Source: Hemerocallis citrina (lineage: Eukaryota; Streptophyta; Magnoliopsida; Asparagales; Asphodelaceae). Taken from it: DNA of 64,000 bases. The DNA is taken from contig CM030368.1 of the NCBI GenBank assembly GCA_017893485.1, positions 107,329,549 through 107,393,548 of the forward strand. The letters are read 5' to 3'. The translations under genes and the position numbers were made by a program. Of the stretch, positions 34,561-46,970 are shown piece by piece. Positions within the stretch are counted from its first letter, which is position 1, and every line of letters starts with the position of its first letter. The notes under the pieces were generated by a model. The model was not told the origin of the DNA. It worked only from the letters and a program-made list of their open reading frames with translations, and made no database searches.

Positions 34561-35168
34561 TCAGCATCGGTTTTGGTCTTACCTCTACCAGATAAAGGGT
34601 ATGTGATCTACAGCAATGCATCTCACTTGGGTTTCAGATGCGTTCTGATGCAAGAAGGAAAGGTCATTACCTATGGGTCAAGGCAGCTCCGACCACTTCA
34701 GAAGAACTATCCAACTCATGACTTAGAGCTAGCTGCTATCATCTTTGCCTTGAAGATATGGAGACATTAAATCTACAGAGAAAAGGTGGAGATGTACACA
34801 GACCACAAGAGCTTAAAGTATATCTATCAGCAGAAGGACTTAAATCTGAGGCTGAAGCGATGGTTAGAAGTGTTGGAAGATATCAGACCGGAGATTTTGT
34901 ACCATCAAGGTAAGGCCAACGTTGTGGCAGATGCACTGAGCAGGAAGAGGAGCATTTCCATGCTAAGAACTATAAGGAAGGAGTTAGAAGAAGAGAAGAG
35001 GAGAGCCGGTATCGAATTGGATTCTCAAGGGTTGAGTGCTATGTTAGCTCGATTAGAACTCCAACAAAGTCTGAAGGACCGAGTAAAGAGGAGTCAAGAT
35101 GGCGATGCGGAGACACAGTTACTCAAGGAGCAAGTGAACGAAGGGAAACTTCCTAAGTTCAATGTTTA
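34561..35168 (+). pseudogene. pol: element C RNase H and linker
   Basis: [20 protein letters not shown]: the first RNase H catalytic aspartate (SDAS in relatives) is asparagine, and LG is [22 protein letters not shown] and [13 protein letters not shown] end at TAA where Y is expected, then [20 protein letters not shown] and VVADALSRK. The linker to integrase follows with a charged helix (RKELEEEKRRAGIELDSQGL), ending KLPKFNV and TAG. Confidence 0.88.
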
Positions 35169-36048
35169 GGAAGGAGTGCTATGGTTTGGAGACCGGTTGT
35201 GTGTGCCAAAGGCGGGGGATCTTAGGGAGGAGATCATGAAGGAAGCAAACACCACCTTACTGGCAGTTCGTCAAGGGAGCACGAAGATGTATCAAGATGT
35301 GAAGCCAATCTATTGGTGGGCCGAAATGAAGCAAGATATAGCGGAGTTTGTGGCAAGACGTCTCACTTGTCAGAGGGTAAAGGTAGAAAATCAGAGGCTC
35401 GAAGGGTTACTACAGCCCTTGCCTATTCCAGTATGGAAGTGGGAGGACATCAGCATGGATTTCGTTACAGGATTACTAAGGAGTCCCCGAAGAAATGATT
35501 CCATTTGGGTGGTTGTGGATCGGTTAACGAAATCAGCACAATTTATACCGGTGAAGACGACCAGGTCTTTGGAAAAGTTGGCAGAAGTCTACCTTCAGGA
35601 GATCGTGAAACTACATGGTGTACCAGTATCTATAGTTTCCGACAGAAATGCGAGGTTTAACTCACAATTTTGGAAGAGTCTACAAACAGCGTTTGGGACA
35701 AGGACATATTTCAGTACTGCTTTTCACCCATAGACCGATGGACAAACAGAAAGGGTGAACAGAATTCTGGAGGATATGCTCCGAGCATGCATCTTGGACT
35801 TCGGAGGGAGTTGGGAGAAGCATCAGCGCTGGTTGAATTTGCTTACAACAATAGCTACCAGTCTAGTATCGGGATGGCTCCATTAAAAGCAATGTACGGG
35901 AGGAAGTGTAGGACACCCGTATACTGGTATGAAGTAGGCGAGAGGCAGATATTCGGATCAAAAATTGTACAGCAGACTTCGAAGAAGGTTGAATTGGTAA
36001 GAAACATGCTACGGATCGCACAAAGAAGGTAGAAGAGCTATGCCAACA
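35169..36048 (+). pseudogene. pol: element C integrase core, with stops and a frameshift
   Basis: The zinc-binding part reads LAVRQGSTKMYQDVKPIYWW ... LTCQRV: the second histidine is altered and one cysteine is replaced (CQRV for CQQC-type). The catalytic core has MDFVTGLLRSPRRNDSIWVV, VSIVSDRNARFNSQFWKS and [18 protein letters not shown], with TAG for CAG. SDRN replaces SDRD beside the second catalytic aspartate. A frameshift near 35820 leads to [20 protein letters not shown] and MYGRKCRTPVYWYEVGE. A TAG after RIAQRR again replaces CAG. Confidence 0.88.
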
Positions 36049-36490
36049 CCCGTCGTAGAGAGCTCGAATTTGAGGAAGGAGATTCCGTATTCTTGAAGGT
36101 CTTGCCGACCAAAGGCATAGTTAGATTTGGAAGGGGTGGCAAGCTGGTCCCAAGGTACATTGGACCATATAAAATCTTGAAGAGGAATGGGAAAGCCGCC
36201 TACAGGTTGAAACTAGCCCCTGAGTTAGCCCAGGTGCATAATGTTTTCCACGTCTCCATACTGAGGAAGTACGTGCCAGACCCGAGTCATTAACTACCCG
36301 AAATTCTAGAAGACTTGCAAGTGGATCTCTCCTACAAGGAACAACCTGTGCAAATAATAGATCGTCAGGAGAAGGTGCTAGAAACAAGATCATTCCGATG
36401 GTCAAGGTTCTCTGGAAGAATCAATTCATCGAAGAAGCTACTTGGGAGCCTGAGAGCCGATTGCAGGAGACTCACCCGGAGTTATTTGTG
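36049..36490 (+). pseudogene. pol: element C integrase C-terminal domain and chromodomain-like tail
   Basis: ELEFEEGDSVFLKVLPTKGI, GKLVPRYIGPYKILKRNG (GPY module intact) and LAPELAQVHNVFHVSILRKY, then a stop after PDPSH. The next frame has VQIIDRQEKVLETRSF, and in a shifted frame EEATWEPESRLQETHPELFV, the ending typical of Tekay-like chromodomains. It would guide insertion into heterochromatin. Two breaks prevent a continuous protein. Confidence 0.85.
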
Positions 36491-36555
36491 TAAAATTTTT
36501 ATTTTTCTTTTCTGTTTTCTCCCACTAAGTGTAGTTCTGAGGACATAACTATTCT

Positions 36556-36568
36556 AAGGAGGGAGTGA
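36556..36568 (+). other. polypurine tract of element C
   Basis: AAGGAGGGAGTGA directly precedes the 3' LTR edge at 36569. Confidence 0.85.
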
Positions 36569-39500
36569 TGTAACAACCCTGATTTTTGACGAATGCGTCT
36601 TGTAAACGAACTGAGAGCTGCTAGTTATGGAAATTATATTTTTTGGTTAAAGAAATTATTTTCTTAGTAATAACCGACAATTATGCATATGAATGTGTAT
36701 ATGAACATATATACATACATGTACATGTTGAATCGGACTTGTGAACCCAAATGAAACTAAACAAACCCACAACACTTGAACCAAACAAATATGGGTCAAG
36801 CTCATAGGGTTGGTCGGCCACTATATGGAGGGAAAAAAGTGAGTGGGAAAATGAGGCTAGGGTTTCATAGAATTTTGAACAAAAGAACACCATGACGAGT
36901 TTTTGTAAGAGACCATCACATCACCACCCACAAGAGCCAACCTCTTGCTTGATGAGACACTTCTCTTCTTCCCCATGGGTTGAAATCCGGCCACCCCCTC
37001 TCTCCCTCTCTTCTCTTTTTGTTTTAAAACGCCATCCCTTCCACATCTCTCCTACTAGTCTTACTCTCTTCCTATACGTCCAAACTCCATTCCTAATACA
37101 CTTAGCTACTGATTTGGGGTGAGAAGAAGAAGGAAAGCAAATGAGAAGAAGAACAAGGAGCCCAAAGCAAAGGAAAGGAAGCAAGGACCTAGAAGAGTCA
37201 AGAAGGAGGGCCATCAAGCAAGAACAAGCTACTAACAAGATGGGTGTTTTTAATCTCTTGTTTTGTTTTTGGGATGGTTGAATGGTGTTTGATGACTGAA
37301 AAAGTGACATGCATGCCCTAGAAATGAACTTAAACAACTTGTTTTGTGTTAAGTAGATCAAACTAGAAATCCTGTTAAAAAGAATGAATTTTTGTTGTCA
37401 GTCCGTAGCTGATAGCGTGAGCACCACTTGGAATTTTGATCTGAAATTTTTAGAGTATGATAATATAGGTTTCTTACACCTTCAGTAAATTTTATGGATT
37501 TTTTTGATTTTTCCTACTATTAAAATAAACTACGAACTTGCATAGTGGCCAGAATAGAAAGAAGCAGTTTTTATTGTTACTGTTGTGGAAAGATTGACTT
37601 GTATCTCACTGCATGCTTATGGGAATGAACTGAAATTTTAGTATGTCAGTTATGGATGTATCTAAGACCTACATTTCAAATTTCATAAGATTTGGACCAA
37701 TGTAGTTATGTCAATAAAATCATGCAAACTGAGCTAGATATTTTAGTGAACAGATCTGCTGTTGTTACTGCCCTATTTTTGGATGACATTCAAAAGGACA
37801 TAATTAAAAATCTACTGTGTGGAATAACTTGATTTTTGAGAGTGTTGTAACATCATGTGTCAAGAACTAGATTATAAAGTTTCATGATGATCTGACACCG
37901 TTTACTATTTTAATCTGATTTTACCCCATGACTGTGTTGACATGATGTTCTGTTGTGAGATTCTGTACACTTGTGAAAGATGAGCCCTTAAGACTGCGTA
38001 AACGACAATTTATGAAGGAACTTGAAACTAAAAAGTTTTAGTAGACACTTAGACCTTTCTGGAATGACCAGTAAATCCTGATTTGGATAAGTATTCGATT
38101 TTATATGATTTTTACAAGTGACGACAGAAACACAGTAAATCTTAGAGCTTACTGTTTTGCACCATGATCATTGAGATGAGTTTAGACTTGTATCTTGTTA
38201 GCTTAGATTTGCTGTTTGAGGTCAAGACTCATGTTATAGATGTGTACTTGGGTTAGGACTTGAGTGATCTAAAGTTTCTTGCTAAGAGTAGTCCATAGTT
38301 GCTTGTAGACCCCAATATAGACAATGGTGTTCAATGTTTGAAGCGAAAATTGTATTGGGCATTGGGGTATTATTGTAGGCCATTTTGGGATGAGATTCAT
38401 GCCCATTGTGTGCTTGTGCTTGTTGTCTACTTTGAGTAGAAGCATGGGGAGCGAACGATCACATTTCCTCAAGGGAACGAGACCGAATAACTCCATTTTG
38501 GCATGAACACTAAGTGTGTGCTTGCTGTTTGGAAACTTAAATTATTGTTTCTTGGACTCTTAGAACCCCGTTTTGTGGATTCATGAGTTAGGACTTATTC
38601 CTAGTGTAGTGCACCTTGTTGGGGTACATTGGTTAAGTTGAGACCCTAAGATTTAGTCTTGTTGACAAATCTAGTTGGGTGGAATGTACATCAAATGTGT
38701 TGGAGGAGATGACTCGTGCACCGACGTACTCATCGTGCATGGATGGATTCCATGGTTTGTGATTGGAGCTAGCACTTGGCGAGGACCATAGAGCTTTAAG
38801 TTTAGCGGGAGCTACGTGTTGGTCGGGCCAAGGTTGCGATCGAACTCCAACCATAGATGACGATTGCGGCAATCGACGTAGTCAGTTTGTCGTGGTTCGT
38901 GCCAAGTGTCAGCCGAGGCAGGTCAACTCTTGGGCCGGACTAGAGGGCTAGTTGAGTCCTAGTGTGAAATGGGTTGAGATCTAATTTTGGGTAAAGGTGA
39001 CTGACTAGGGAGAGTCTACTAAAGGAATTGAACTAGTTGATCAAGGCAAGCAAGTTGATTATCGAGATAGGGATTGGTTATGGTAGATAGATCGCCTAAG
39101 GGAAAGGTGTAGCATGGATACTTGGGTAGGACTAGATCGAGTCTTGTTGGAATGTAAGGACAGGCACTAGCGAGGGTGTTCTCCTGTCAGGGAGATGCAT
39201 GGCATCATCGCCCCCGACCGAATTCTAGGTTCGTTTAATGCAGACAGGGACCTTGTGCTGCCGTGGGAGTGGTGATGACTCTGTTGGGGGCTCCGCTGTC
39301 TCGGCAGAAATGCCTATATGATCCGTAACAATCTTTGAGGAGGCTTGGAGTGTTGACGTCGTCTCGACTGCAAGTTCTATTCTAGTGTAAGGACGAGCAT
39401 AACGGAGTTGGGGAAACCCGATATCCGTCAGGTCCTTTGTCAATCAATGTGGACAGACGGATTAGACAATGTTCCGGAGAGTTAGACTCCATCTCTATCG

Positions 39501-40320
39501 GGATTTGCTCTAATCACTCGGTAATGGAGCCCTTGTGCCCATATATCAGCTTTTGGTAAGGTCTGGGGAGACATGGATACAGCAACATATCGGGTAAGCC
39601 AATTTAATTACAGTCACAGGGTAAGCATGCGACTGGGATCCCGGGCATAGTGGATAAAACTAAGGATTGGACACCACTATTAACAGCAGTGACTGGAAGT
39701 CACCTAGGGGCCTGCAGCCTCACCATCACTGGAATCAGAAACAGGAGAGAACACAAGGTTAGGATGCATAACGGGGGATCGAGCCCCATTAAATTGAAGA
39801 ACATCATGTGGTTGGGGGTTGTGTAGAATGGGATGCATATCTTTTAACCAAGCGTGCATTAGCTTTAAGAGCATGAGTGCATAGTGTGCATTAGATTAGG
39901 TCATGGCATATACCGATACTTGTTTGACATCAACTTTTTCTTTGCATCAAATATTATTATTTGTGGTTGTTGAGGTTGGAATTGTTATACTATACCATAG
40001 AGAGGATAGCCGGATATAGTATTTTGTCAGTTGTAAATAACTGACGTGCCCACAGTTATCAGTGCAGGATTGCCGAGTTGGGAGCACGGTAAAGCGGAAG
40101 TAGGGGAAAGCATCCAATTGGAAGTTACCGTCCAAATTTTTATTGTATATTCTTGTTGTAACAATTAATTTGTAATTGTTGTAATCATTGGACATTGTAA
40201 TAACAATTTGATGTAATAGGAGTTTTTAATTTCTTGTGATTTTTGTTGTGTTGTGACTCATTTGAAGGAAGATCCTAGAGAGTGCAACGAGTTCCTATGT
40301 TAGGAATTCGGGGCGTTACG
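36569..40320 (+). repeat. element C 3' LTR
   Basis: Starts TGTAACAACCCTGATTTTTG, ends GAATTCGGGGCGTTACG. It is colinear with the 5' LTR with scattered substitutions. The terminal base is mutated (G for A). The 36892-37122 frame repeats the start of the 5' LTR frame, then diverges by indel. Confidence 0.92.
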
Positions 40321-40325
40321 CACTT
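40321..40325. repeat. target-site duplication of element C, right copy (CACTT)
   Basis: Identical to 29467-29471. Confidence 0.93.
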
Positions 40326-43134
40326 AGCCAATATTCGATATCAATAGGAACAATGACGAACAATATGTCGTGTCGATGTCGTGTGATTCTTTTGTCTATT
40401 AATCATTTTAATCTTAACTAATGTAGTGCTTCATGCATCCCATTTATATACCACATGGTTGCTACATACAAACAAGTTACGTTTAGACTTAGTGTTAGAT
40501 TTTATAGTTCATGTACTCAAGAAACAGTATATGCGATTCTCTTCAGTATTCAGTTATTCAGTCATTGAGTCATTCAGTTATATAGTATCAATGTCTGTGG
40601 AACAATATGCAGTTATCCAGTTTTTCAGTCATTCAGTCATTCAGTAATTGTAGGGAAACCATGAGCTCCCTTTCGAGTACAGTCTCTATATTGTCCACTT
40701 CTTAGGTCAACCCTTAAACCCCAACTTGTTAACCATTTTTATCGATGCAACAATACAATACAATATGCAATCTAGAGACATTAGATGAACGATAGTAAGG
40801 GGAACAATAGGACGATAACCTAAATAGGATAGTTAGAATGATGACAATAGGACACTAGGATCATGCCATGCAACATATACACTTCAATTCATGCAACACA
40901 ATGATATAGGATAATTAAACTATTAAAAACTGGAATATAAAATTCTGGAAAATAAGAGTAGTCTGTACAAAAATACAGTTCCCCACTGTTTCAGAACTCA
41001 AAAACAGAAACCGTTAGAGATTCTAGAAATTAGACTTCCACACGGTTCCAACACATATTTAAGTTTCAAATTCCAACAACAGTAGCTAGGTCAATCACTT
41101 TGTTCATTACAAATTTCATGTCCAAGCAGAATTTCGACATCATGTTATTTTATTTTTAGAATCAGCAAAAACTCAATAATAAAATCATAAAAAATATTTT
41201 CTAAACTCTTAAACATGTTAAGCAACAATCTGTAAATCTTCAGAGCAAAATTTAAATATTTGATCCGCCATTTTACTGTTTAAGCATGCAAAATACAAGA
41301 ATCCGAAAATCTGAAAGTAAAAAACATAGTTGTAGTAAAACGGGCATAACTTTTGCTACAAAACTCAGAATTAAGAAATTCAAGATGTTATGGAAACTAA
41401 AAAGATAGGGCAACAACTCTTATTCAGAGTATTTCATTTTAAGATCATTTACTGGTTCAAAAATAGCAGTCAACATACAGGCCAGCAAGCAAGATACAGG
41501 TTTTAGGGTATTTTCATGAAATAAATTAATTAAACATGACGAGTATCAATTATATTAGTTGATAAACTATAGAATCAGCATGATGGGTGCAAAAACAATA
41601 TGAATAAAATTAGAACACACACATACATCAGTTTATCATCAACCAACAACAATCAATCAACCAAACATACAGCCTAACAATTATTTCTACAATAATTTAT
41701 TTGTGTTACAATTATATGAACAACCCTATTATCAATTCTATATGCACTCATGAAAGATTCAATCTTTGGAGTATAAAGTGGCATGATATCAAGAATATTG
41801 GGGTTAGCTCGTGTAAACCCTCACCAAACCCAACGAAGATAACCAATACAGCGATATGATAACAAATGGGATCTACTTGCAAGAATTTCAATTAAACTTG
41901 ATTTTTGATACAATGTACAATTCAAAAGTAAAGTGACTTGCCTTATAAACGGTGAAAACGAATACCAAGAATAACGGGAAAGGATCTCGAAGCAACGAAC
42001 ACACGAACACACAAAATACACGTGCAATATATGTGTTAAAGAGAACCCAAACAAAACACAACACAAAGAGATAGCAATGGTACCAACAGCACTAAGGGAG
42101 GCTCGATGGCGGCATGGCTGATGGTGAGCGGGGCGGCGTCGACGGGGATGGCGAATGGGGACGTCGCCAGAGGTCGAGGGCAGTGCCGGAGTGGGGGTTC
42201 TGGTCTGGCGTCGCTGAAATCGATGGGAAGGAGGAGATAGTCAAGGGTCGGGTGTGGTGGCGCGCGTCAGGGGGTGGTGCGACGGCGACGGCCTGCGGGG
42301 GGGAGGGGGGGGGTCGCCAAAGGGATGGTCGGAGATAAGCCAGGGAAGAAGCACAGTGAGTTGGGCGGGATTCCAATCGGGGAGAGAGAAAATTAGGAGA
42401 GAGGAAGAGGAGGGAGAAATTGTGACGGCTAGGAATTGTATTTTTGGGTTTTTAGGGTTTATATTAGGGCTGTATTTATAGGGTACAATTAGGATATTAG
42501 GTTAGTGGTTTCGGATCCAATAATAGCAGGTTTGGTTTGAGAACAAACTGCAATTTGGTTTTAGGGTTCAATAAGAGATTGGTTTGAAGATAATAGGGTT
42601 CAAACAAAACACCCGCAATCCAATAAAATAAAATCCACAAGATATATAGCCCAACAAAAAGAGAAAATAGTTCATGAACGAAAATTTAAATCAAATAAAT
42701 AAATAAATAATACAAAGGAATAAAATATAAATTGGGGCTTGAAAATAAATTTGGAATTCACCATTGAAATTAGATCCAGTACAATAATAAAATAATTCAA
42801 TATATGAATTTTAATTAAATAATTAATAAATAACAATTAATAATTTTAATCATAATAAAATAAAATTATATAACTATTTAATATTTAGTTTTAACAATTT
42901 ATTAATATAATCCAATAATAATAATATATTTGTTTTCGGATTCAAATATAAATTGTCGATCAATAAGATATATAAAATACGATCAAAATACCCTGTTATT
43001 TGAAATGACTAAAATTTTCGATTAGGAAATACCTTAATACAAGATCCGAAAAGAATTTAGCACAAAATAATTTTATAAAAATCAAATTATAGAAAATATA
43101 CAGAAAATACTTATTAGCGAAAATGGGGGTTACA
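40326..43134 (-). repeat. element A left LTR, second segment
   Basis: It continues 29471 after removal of C and matches 44391-46199 and the later pieces of the right LTR. It ends AAATGGGGGTTACA at 43134. It includes a CATTCAGT/TATTCAGT short repeat (40545-40650), a GC-rich block (42100-42420) and a promoter with TATTTATAG at 42473-42481 and AAACCCTAA at 42452-42460 (minus sense). The 94-codon frame in the GC-rich block (42092-42376) is compositionally biased and probably not coding. Confidence 0.92.
42452..42484 (-). promoter_or_regulatory. element A LTR promoter (TATA and telo-box)
   Basis: In sense CCCTATAAATACAGCCC, with AAACCCTAAAAACCC about 12 bases downstream. The right LTR copy is weaker (CCTATAAACACA at 56811-56820, telo-box mutated to AACCTTAA). 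Confidence 0.6.
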
Positions 43135-43383
43135 ATCCTACCCATCTTACAACAAAATTTCGTCCTTAGGCGGTATATAGGACCAAAACAAAAGCAACTT
43201 GTGGATAACAAAATTGGGAATTAAAAGGAAAAGAGGCAAATTTGTGGCTACACCAGAATTAGAAAGAACATGAATAAGAATGGAGTGATCAAGAATGATG
43301 TTCAATAAAAATTCAATGAAAGATGACAAATGCAAATGAATGAATAAGGACGTAAACAATGCATAGAAGGAGAAACAACAAGA

Positions 43384-43439
43384 GAATCCTGGGACCTGTA
43401 GGTTATGGGTCAACCACGTTTCCGTTACGCTACTCTGAT
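43384..43439 (-). pseudogene. tRNA-Met(initiator)-like 5' fragment in element A
   Basis: On the minus strand it starts ATCAGAGTAGCG and ends CAGGTCCCAGGATTC. It follows the plant initiator tRNA-Met from base 1 through the D arm, the anticodon arm (CCATAACC with CAT anticodon) and the 5' T-stem. About ten changes separate it from the tRNA, more than in the B copies. The T-loop, 3' T-stem and 3' acceptor strand are absent, so it cannot make a tRNA. Confidence 0.75.
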
Positions 43440-43770
43440 GGTGAAGCTCCAAGCTGTAGACATGTCGTTGCAGATCAAGCGATGCCGATCGACGGACCAA
43501 GTAGGAAGAAGAAGAACGGATGCCACCAGAATCAAAAGAATATGGGTATGAAAAGAATGAAATCATACCCAATAAGGAATCAATGAATGGGGACAAAAGA
43601 GAAATCAAATAAGACTAGTTTCCAGATTGTTGGTTATCAATTGTTCATGTGAATCCTGTATTGCACATATTGTTTAGTTAAACCGATAAAACCCAAATCC
43701 GGCTAATATATAAATCAAAGCCAAACTTCCTTTCAGTAGTCATGTTTGATAGATAGATTATCCAAACCCA

Positions 43771-43783
43771 GGTTCTGATACCA
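43771..43783 (-). other. primer-binding site of element A
   Basis: In sense TGGTATCAGAACC; matches the initiator tRNA-Met complement except one base (A for G). Ten bases inside the LTR edge at 43794. Confidence 0.85.
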
Positions 43784-43793
43784 CTAAAATCCT

Positions 43794-46202
43794 AGTCACG
43801 CCCCGCTTCCCAAAAATACGGAATACAGGCACGTAACATTGGCCCAGCGAATGACTAGTTGTTTATCCGATCAACTCAACAATATAATCAATACTGAACA
43901 ATTGCGCAGGCAATAATAATAATCTCATAAATAATAATACTTGGAATAAACAATATGAAATATCCAAATACAATAATAATCCAACATCTGGAACAATAAT
44001 AGCAATATTCGGGTCAAAAGACAACAATACATTGAAATAACAATAGTTCAATAATTAAGTCTTCATGATAAAATAATAATTTATTAAGTGGCAATGCTAT
44101 CAATTTCTTCAACAATGTTGTTCTCCCAATCCATAAGGCAATTCTCCATCAACACCTGTAAACACTTCATCTAAAAAGAGGAGAAAAATTGTCCTTAGAG
44201 CAAGTCATGGATAACAAGTACAGATAGCAGTGAACAATGAAATAACGGTATAACAATGAATCAATGGATCAATAGAAATAAATAACATGGCACAATAATG
44301 AATAATCAATATCATGGTAATCGATGCAATGGCTATAAACAATGTTTCAATATTCGGTAACAATAATCAATGATAATTAACGGTAACACTTAGCCAATAT
44401 TTGATATCAATCGGAACAATAAGGAACAATATGCAGTGTTGATGTCATGTGATTCTTAAGTCTATTAATTACTTTAATCCTAACTAATGTAGCACTTAAT
44501 GCTTCCTATTTATTCACCACATGGTTTCTACATACAAACAAGTTACTTTTAGACTAAGTGGTGGATTTTATAGTTCATGTACTCGGGAAATGGTATAAAC
44601 AATTCTCTTCAGTATTCAGTTATTCACTCATTTAGTCATTCAGTTATTCAGTATTAATGTCCATGGAACAATATGCAGTTATCTAGTTATTCAGTCATTC
44701 TGTAATTCAGTAATTGTTGGGAAACCATGAGCTACCTTCCGAGTACAGTCTCTATTTTGTCCACTACTTAGGTCAAACCTTAAACTCCGGCTTGTTAACA
44801 ATTTTTATCGATGCAACAATACAATACAATATGCAATCTAAAGACATTAGATGAACGATAGCAACAATAGGGGAATAATAGGACGATAACATAGATAGGA
44901 CAATTAGAATGATGACAATAGGATACTAGGATCATGCAATGCAACATATACACTTCAATTCATGTAGTACAATGATATAGGATAAATAAACAATTAAAAC
45001 TGGAATATAAAATTTGGACAGCAAGAGTGGTCTGTACAAAATGGAGTTTCCCGCTATTCCAGAACTTGAAAACTAAATCTATCAGAAATTATAGAAATTA
45101 GAATTTCACACGGTTCCATCACATTTTTAAAGTTCAAATTTCGACAACAGTAGCTAGGTCAATCACATTGTTCTTTACAGATTTCATGTTTAGGCAGGAT
45201 TTCGACATCATGTTATTTTATTTTTAGAATCAGCAAAAACTCAATAATAAATTCATTAAAAAAAATTCTAAACTCCTAAACATGTTAAGCAACGATCTGA
45301 AAATTTTTAGACCAAAATTTTAATATTTGTTCAGCTTTTTCACTGTTTAAGCATGCAAGATACAAGAATCTGAAAATCTGAAAGTAAAAACACAATTGTA
45401 GTAAAACGGGCATAACATTTGCTACAAAACACAAAATGAAGAAATTCAAGATATTCTGGAAACTAGAAATATAAGCCTACAACTCTTATTCAGAAATTAT
45501 TTCATTTTGAGATCGTTTACTAGTTCAAAAATAGCAGTCAACATACAGGCCAGCAAGTAAGATATAGGTTTTAGGGTATTTTCATGAAAGAAATTAATTA
45601 AACGTGATGGGTATCAATTCTATTAGTCGATAAACTGTATAATCTGCATGATGGGTGCAAAAATAATATGAATAAAATTAGAACACACTCATACATCAAC
45701 TTATCATCAACCAACAACAATCAATCAACCAAACATACAACCTAACAATTATTTCTACAATAATTTATTTGTGTGATAATTATATGAACAACCCTATTAT
45801 CAATTCTATATGCATTCATGAAAGATTCAATCTTTGGAGTAAAAAGTGGCATGACGTCAAGAATATTGGGGTTAGCTCATGTAAACCCTTAATAGACCCA
45901 ACGAAGATAACTAATACAACGATATGATAACTAATGTGATCTACTTGCAAGAATTTCAATGAAAGTTGAATTTCATACAATGTACAATTCAAGGGGAAAG
46001 TGACTTGCCTTATAAACGGTGAAAATGAATACCAAGAATTACAGGATAAGGATCCCGAAGCAATGAACACACGAACACACAAGATAACACGTGCAATGTA
46101 TGTGTTAAAGAGAACCCAAACAAAACACAGCACAAAGAGACAGCAATGGTAGCAACAGCACTAGGGGAGGCTCGACGGCGGCCTGGTTGACGGCGAGCGG
46201 GT
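43794..46202 (-). repeat. element A right LTR, first segment
   Basis: It begins AGTCACGCCCCGC; the expected first T is A. It follows the left LTR without the C insertion. It stops at GACGGCGAGCGG near 46200, where sequence of complex B begins with GCCAAAACTCACAC. Confidence 0.9.
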
Positions 46203-46905
46203 GCGCCAAAACTCACACTTGCTCAGCTTCCCATAGAGCTTATGCTCTCTCATAGTCTGCAGAACCACTCTAAGATGCTCAGCATGATCTTCCCGATTCT
46301 TAGAATACACCAAAATATCATCGATAAAGACCACCACGAACTTATCCAAATACTGCGAGAACACCCGGTTCATAAGACTCATGAACACAGCCGGCGTGTT
46401 AGTAACTCCGAACGGCATCACGAGATACTCATAGTGCCCGTATCTAGTCCTAAAAGCAGCCTTCGGTACGTCTGCAGCCTTCACCTTAACTTGGTGATAT
46501 CCAGAACGAAGATCCAACTTTGAGAAAACAGAAGCCCCACTCAGCTGATCAAACAAATCATCAATCCTGGGCAACGGATACCGATTCTTCACCGTAACTC
46601 TGTTCAGCTCTCGGTAATCCATGCACATCCGACGATTACCATCCTTCTTATCAACAAAAAGGACCGAAGCACCCCATGGCGAAAAACTAGGTCTGATGAA
46701 ACCCAAATCAAGCAACTCCTGAATCTGCACCGTAAGCTCTGCCAGCTCAACTGGTGCCATCCTGTAGGGCGCCTTCGATATCGGTTCTGGTCCAGGATGA
46801 ACATCAATACCAAATTCTACATCCCTATCAGGGGGTAAGCCAGGCAATTCATCTGGAAAAACATCCAAGAAATTCCGCACTACGAGAGTATCACCCAGCT
46901 GTTCG
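46203..46905 (-). pseudogene. pol: complex B internal region 1: N-terminal half of RT
   Basis: The open frame 46967-46161 begins in the leader, enters RT at [20 protein letters not shown], and contains [40 protein letters not shown] and the catalytic [15 protein letters not shown]. It ends at [11 protein letters not shown], where A's LTR takes over and gives an unrelated tail ([14 protein letters not shown]). The RT palm is intact, but the thumb, RNase H and integrase are cut off. Unlike region 2, there is no frameshift at DELPGLPP. Confidence 0.88.
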
Positions 46906-46970
46906 GTTGCGCCTCTTATAGTTGAGATGGAGGAATCCAAAACAATGCAAGGAAGGAGAAACAACAAAAG

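Larger units (their letters stand above)
29472..40320 (+). mobile_element. Ty3/gypsy element C, plus sense, inserted in the left LTR of A
   Basis: LTRs are 29472-33206 and 36569-40320 (3.74 and 3.75 kb), with a 3362-base interior: primer site, a short gag-start remnant, RT, RNase H, integrase, chromodomain-like tail and polypurine tract. CACTT duplications flank it. Gag and almost all protease are gone. The last base of the right LTR is G instead of A (TTACG). Stops, frameshifts and active-site changes inactivate pol. Its direction is opposite to A, B, D and F. Confidence 0.93.
43135..43793 (-). other. element A internal region, 659 bases, no pol
   Basis: Sense order: primer site (43771-43783), leader, a protease active-site remnant (43484-43550, sense CATATTCTTTTGATTCTGG encoding a FDSGG-like motif), the tRNA-Met-like segment (43384-43439), about 240 bases without recognisable genes, then the GGGTAGGAT polypurine end. 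A 153-codon frame (43147-43608) spans most of it, but its sequence follows B's non-coding leader and I see no domain. The region is long enough only for packaging and priming signals. Confidence 0.8.

Noticed and set aside
42092..42481. Possible GC-rich host gene in element A LTR
   Set aside because: The block lies inside an LTR, and its counterpart (46100-46200 and 56618-56760) has indels that do not preserve the frame.
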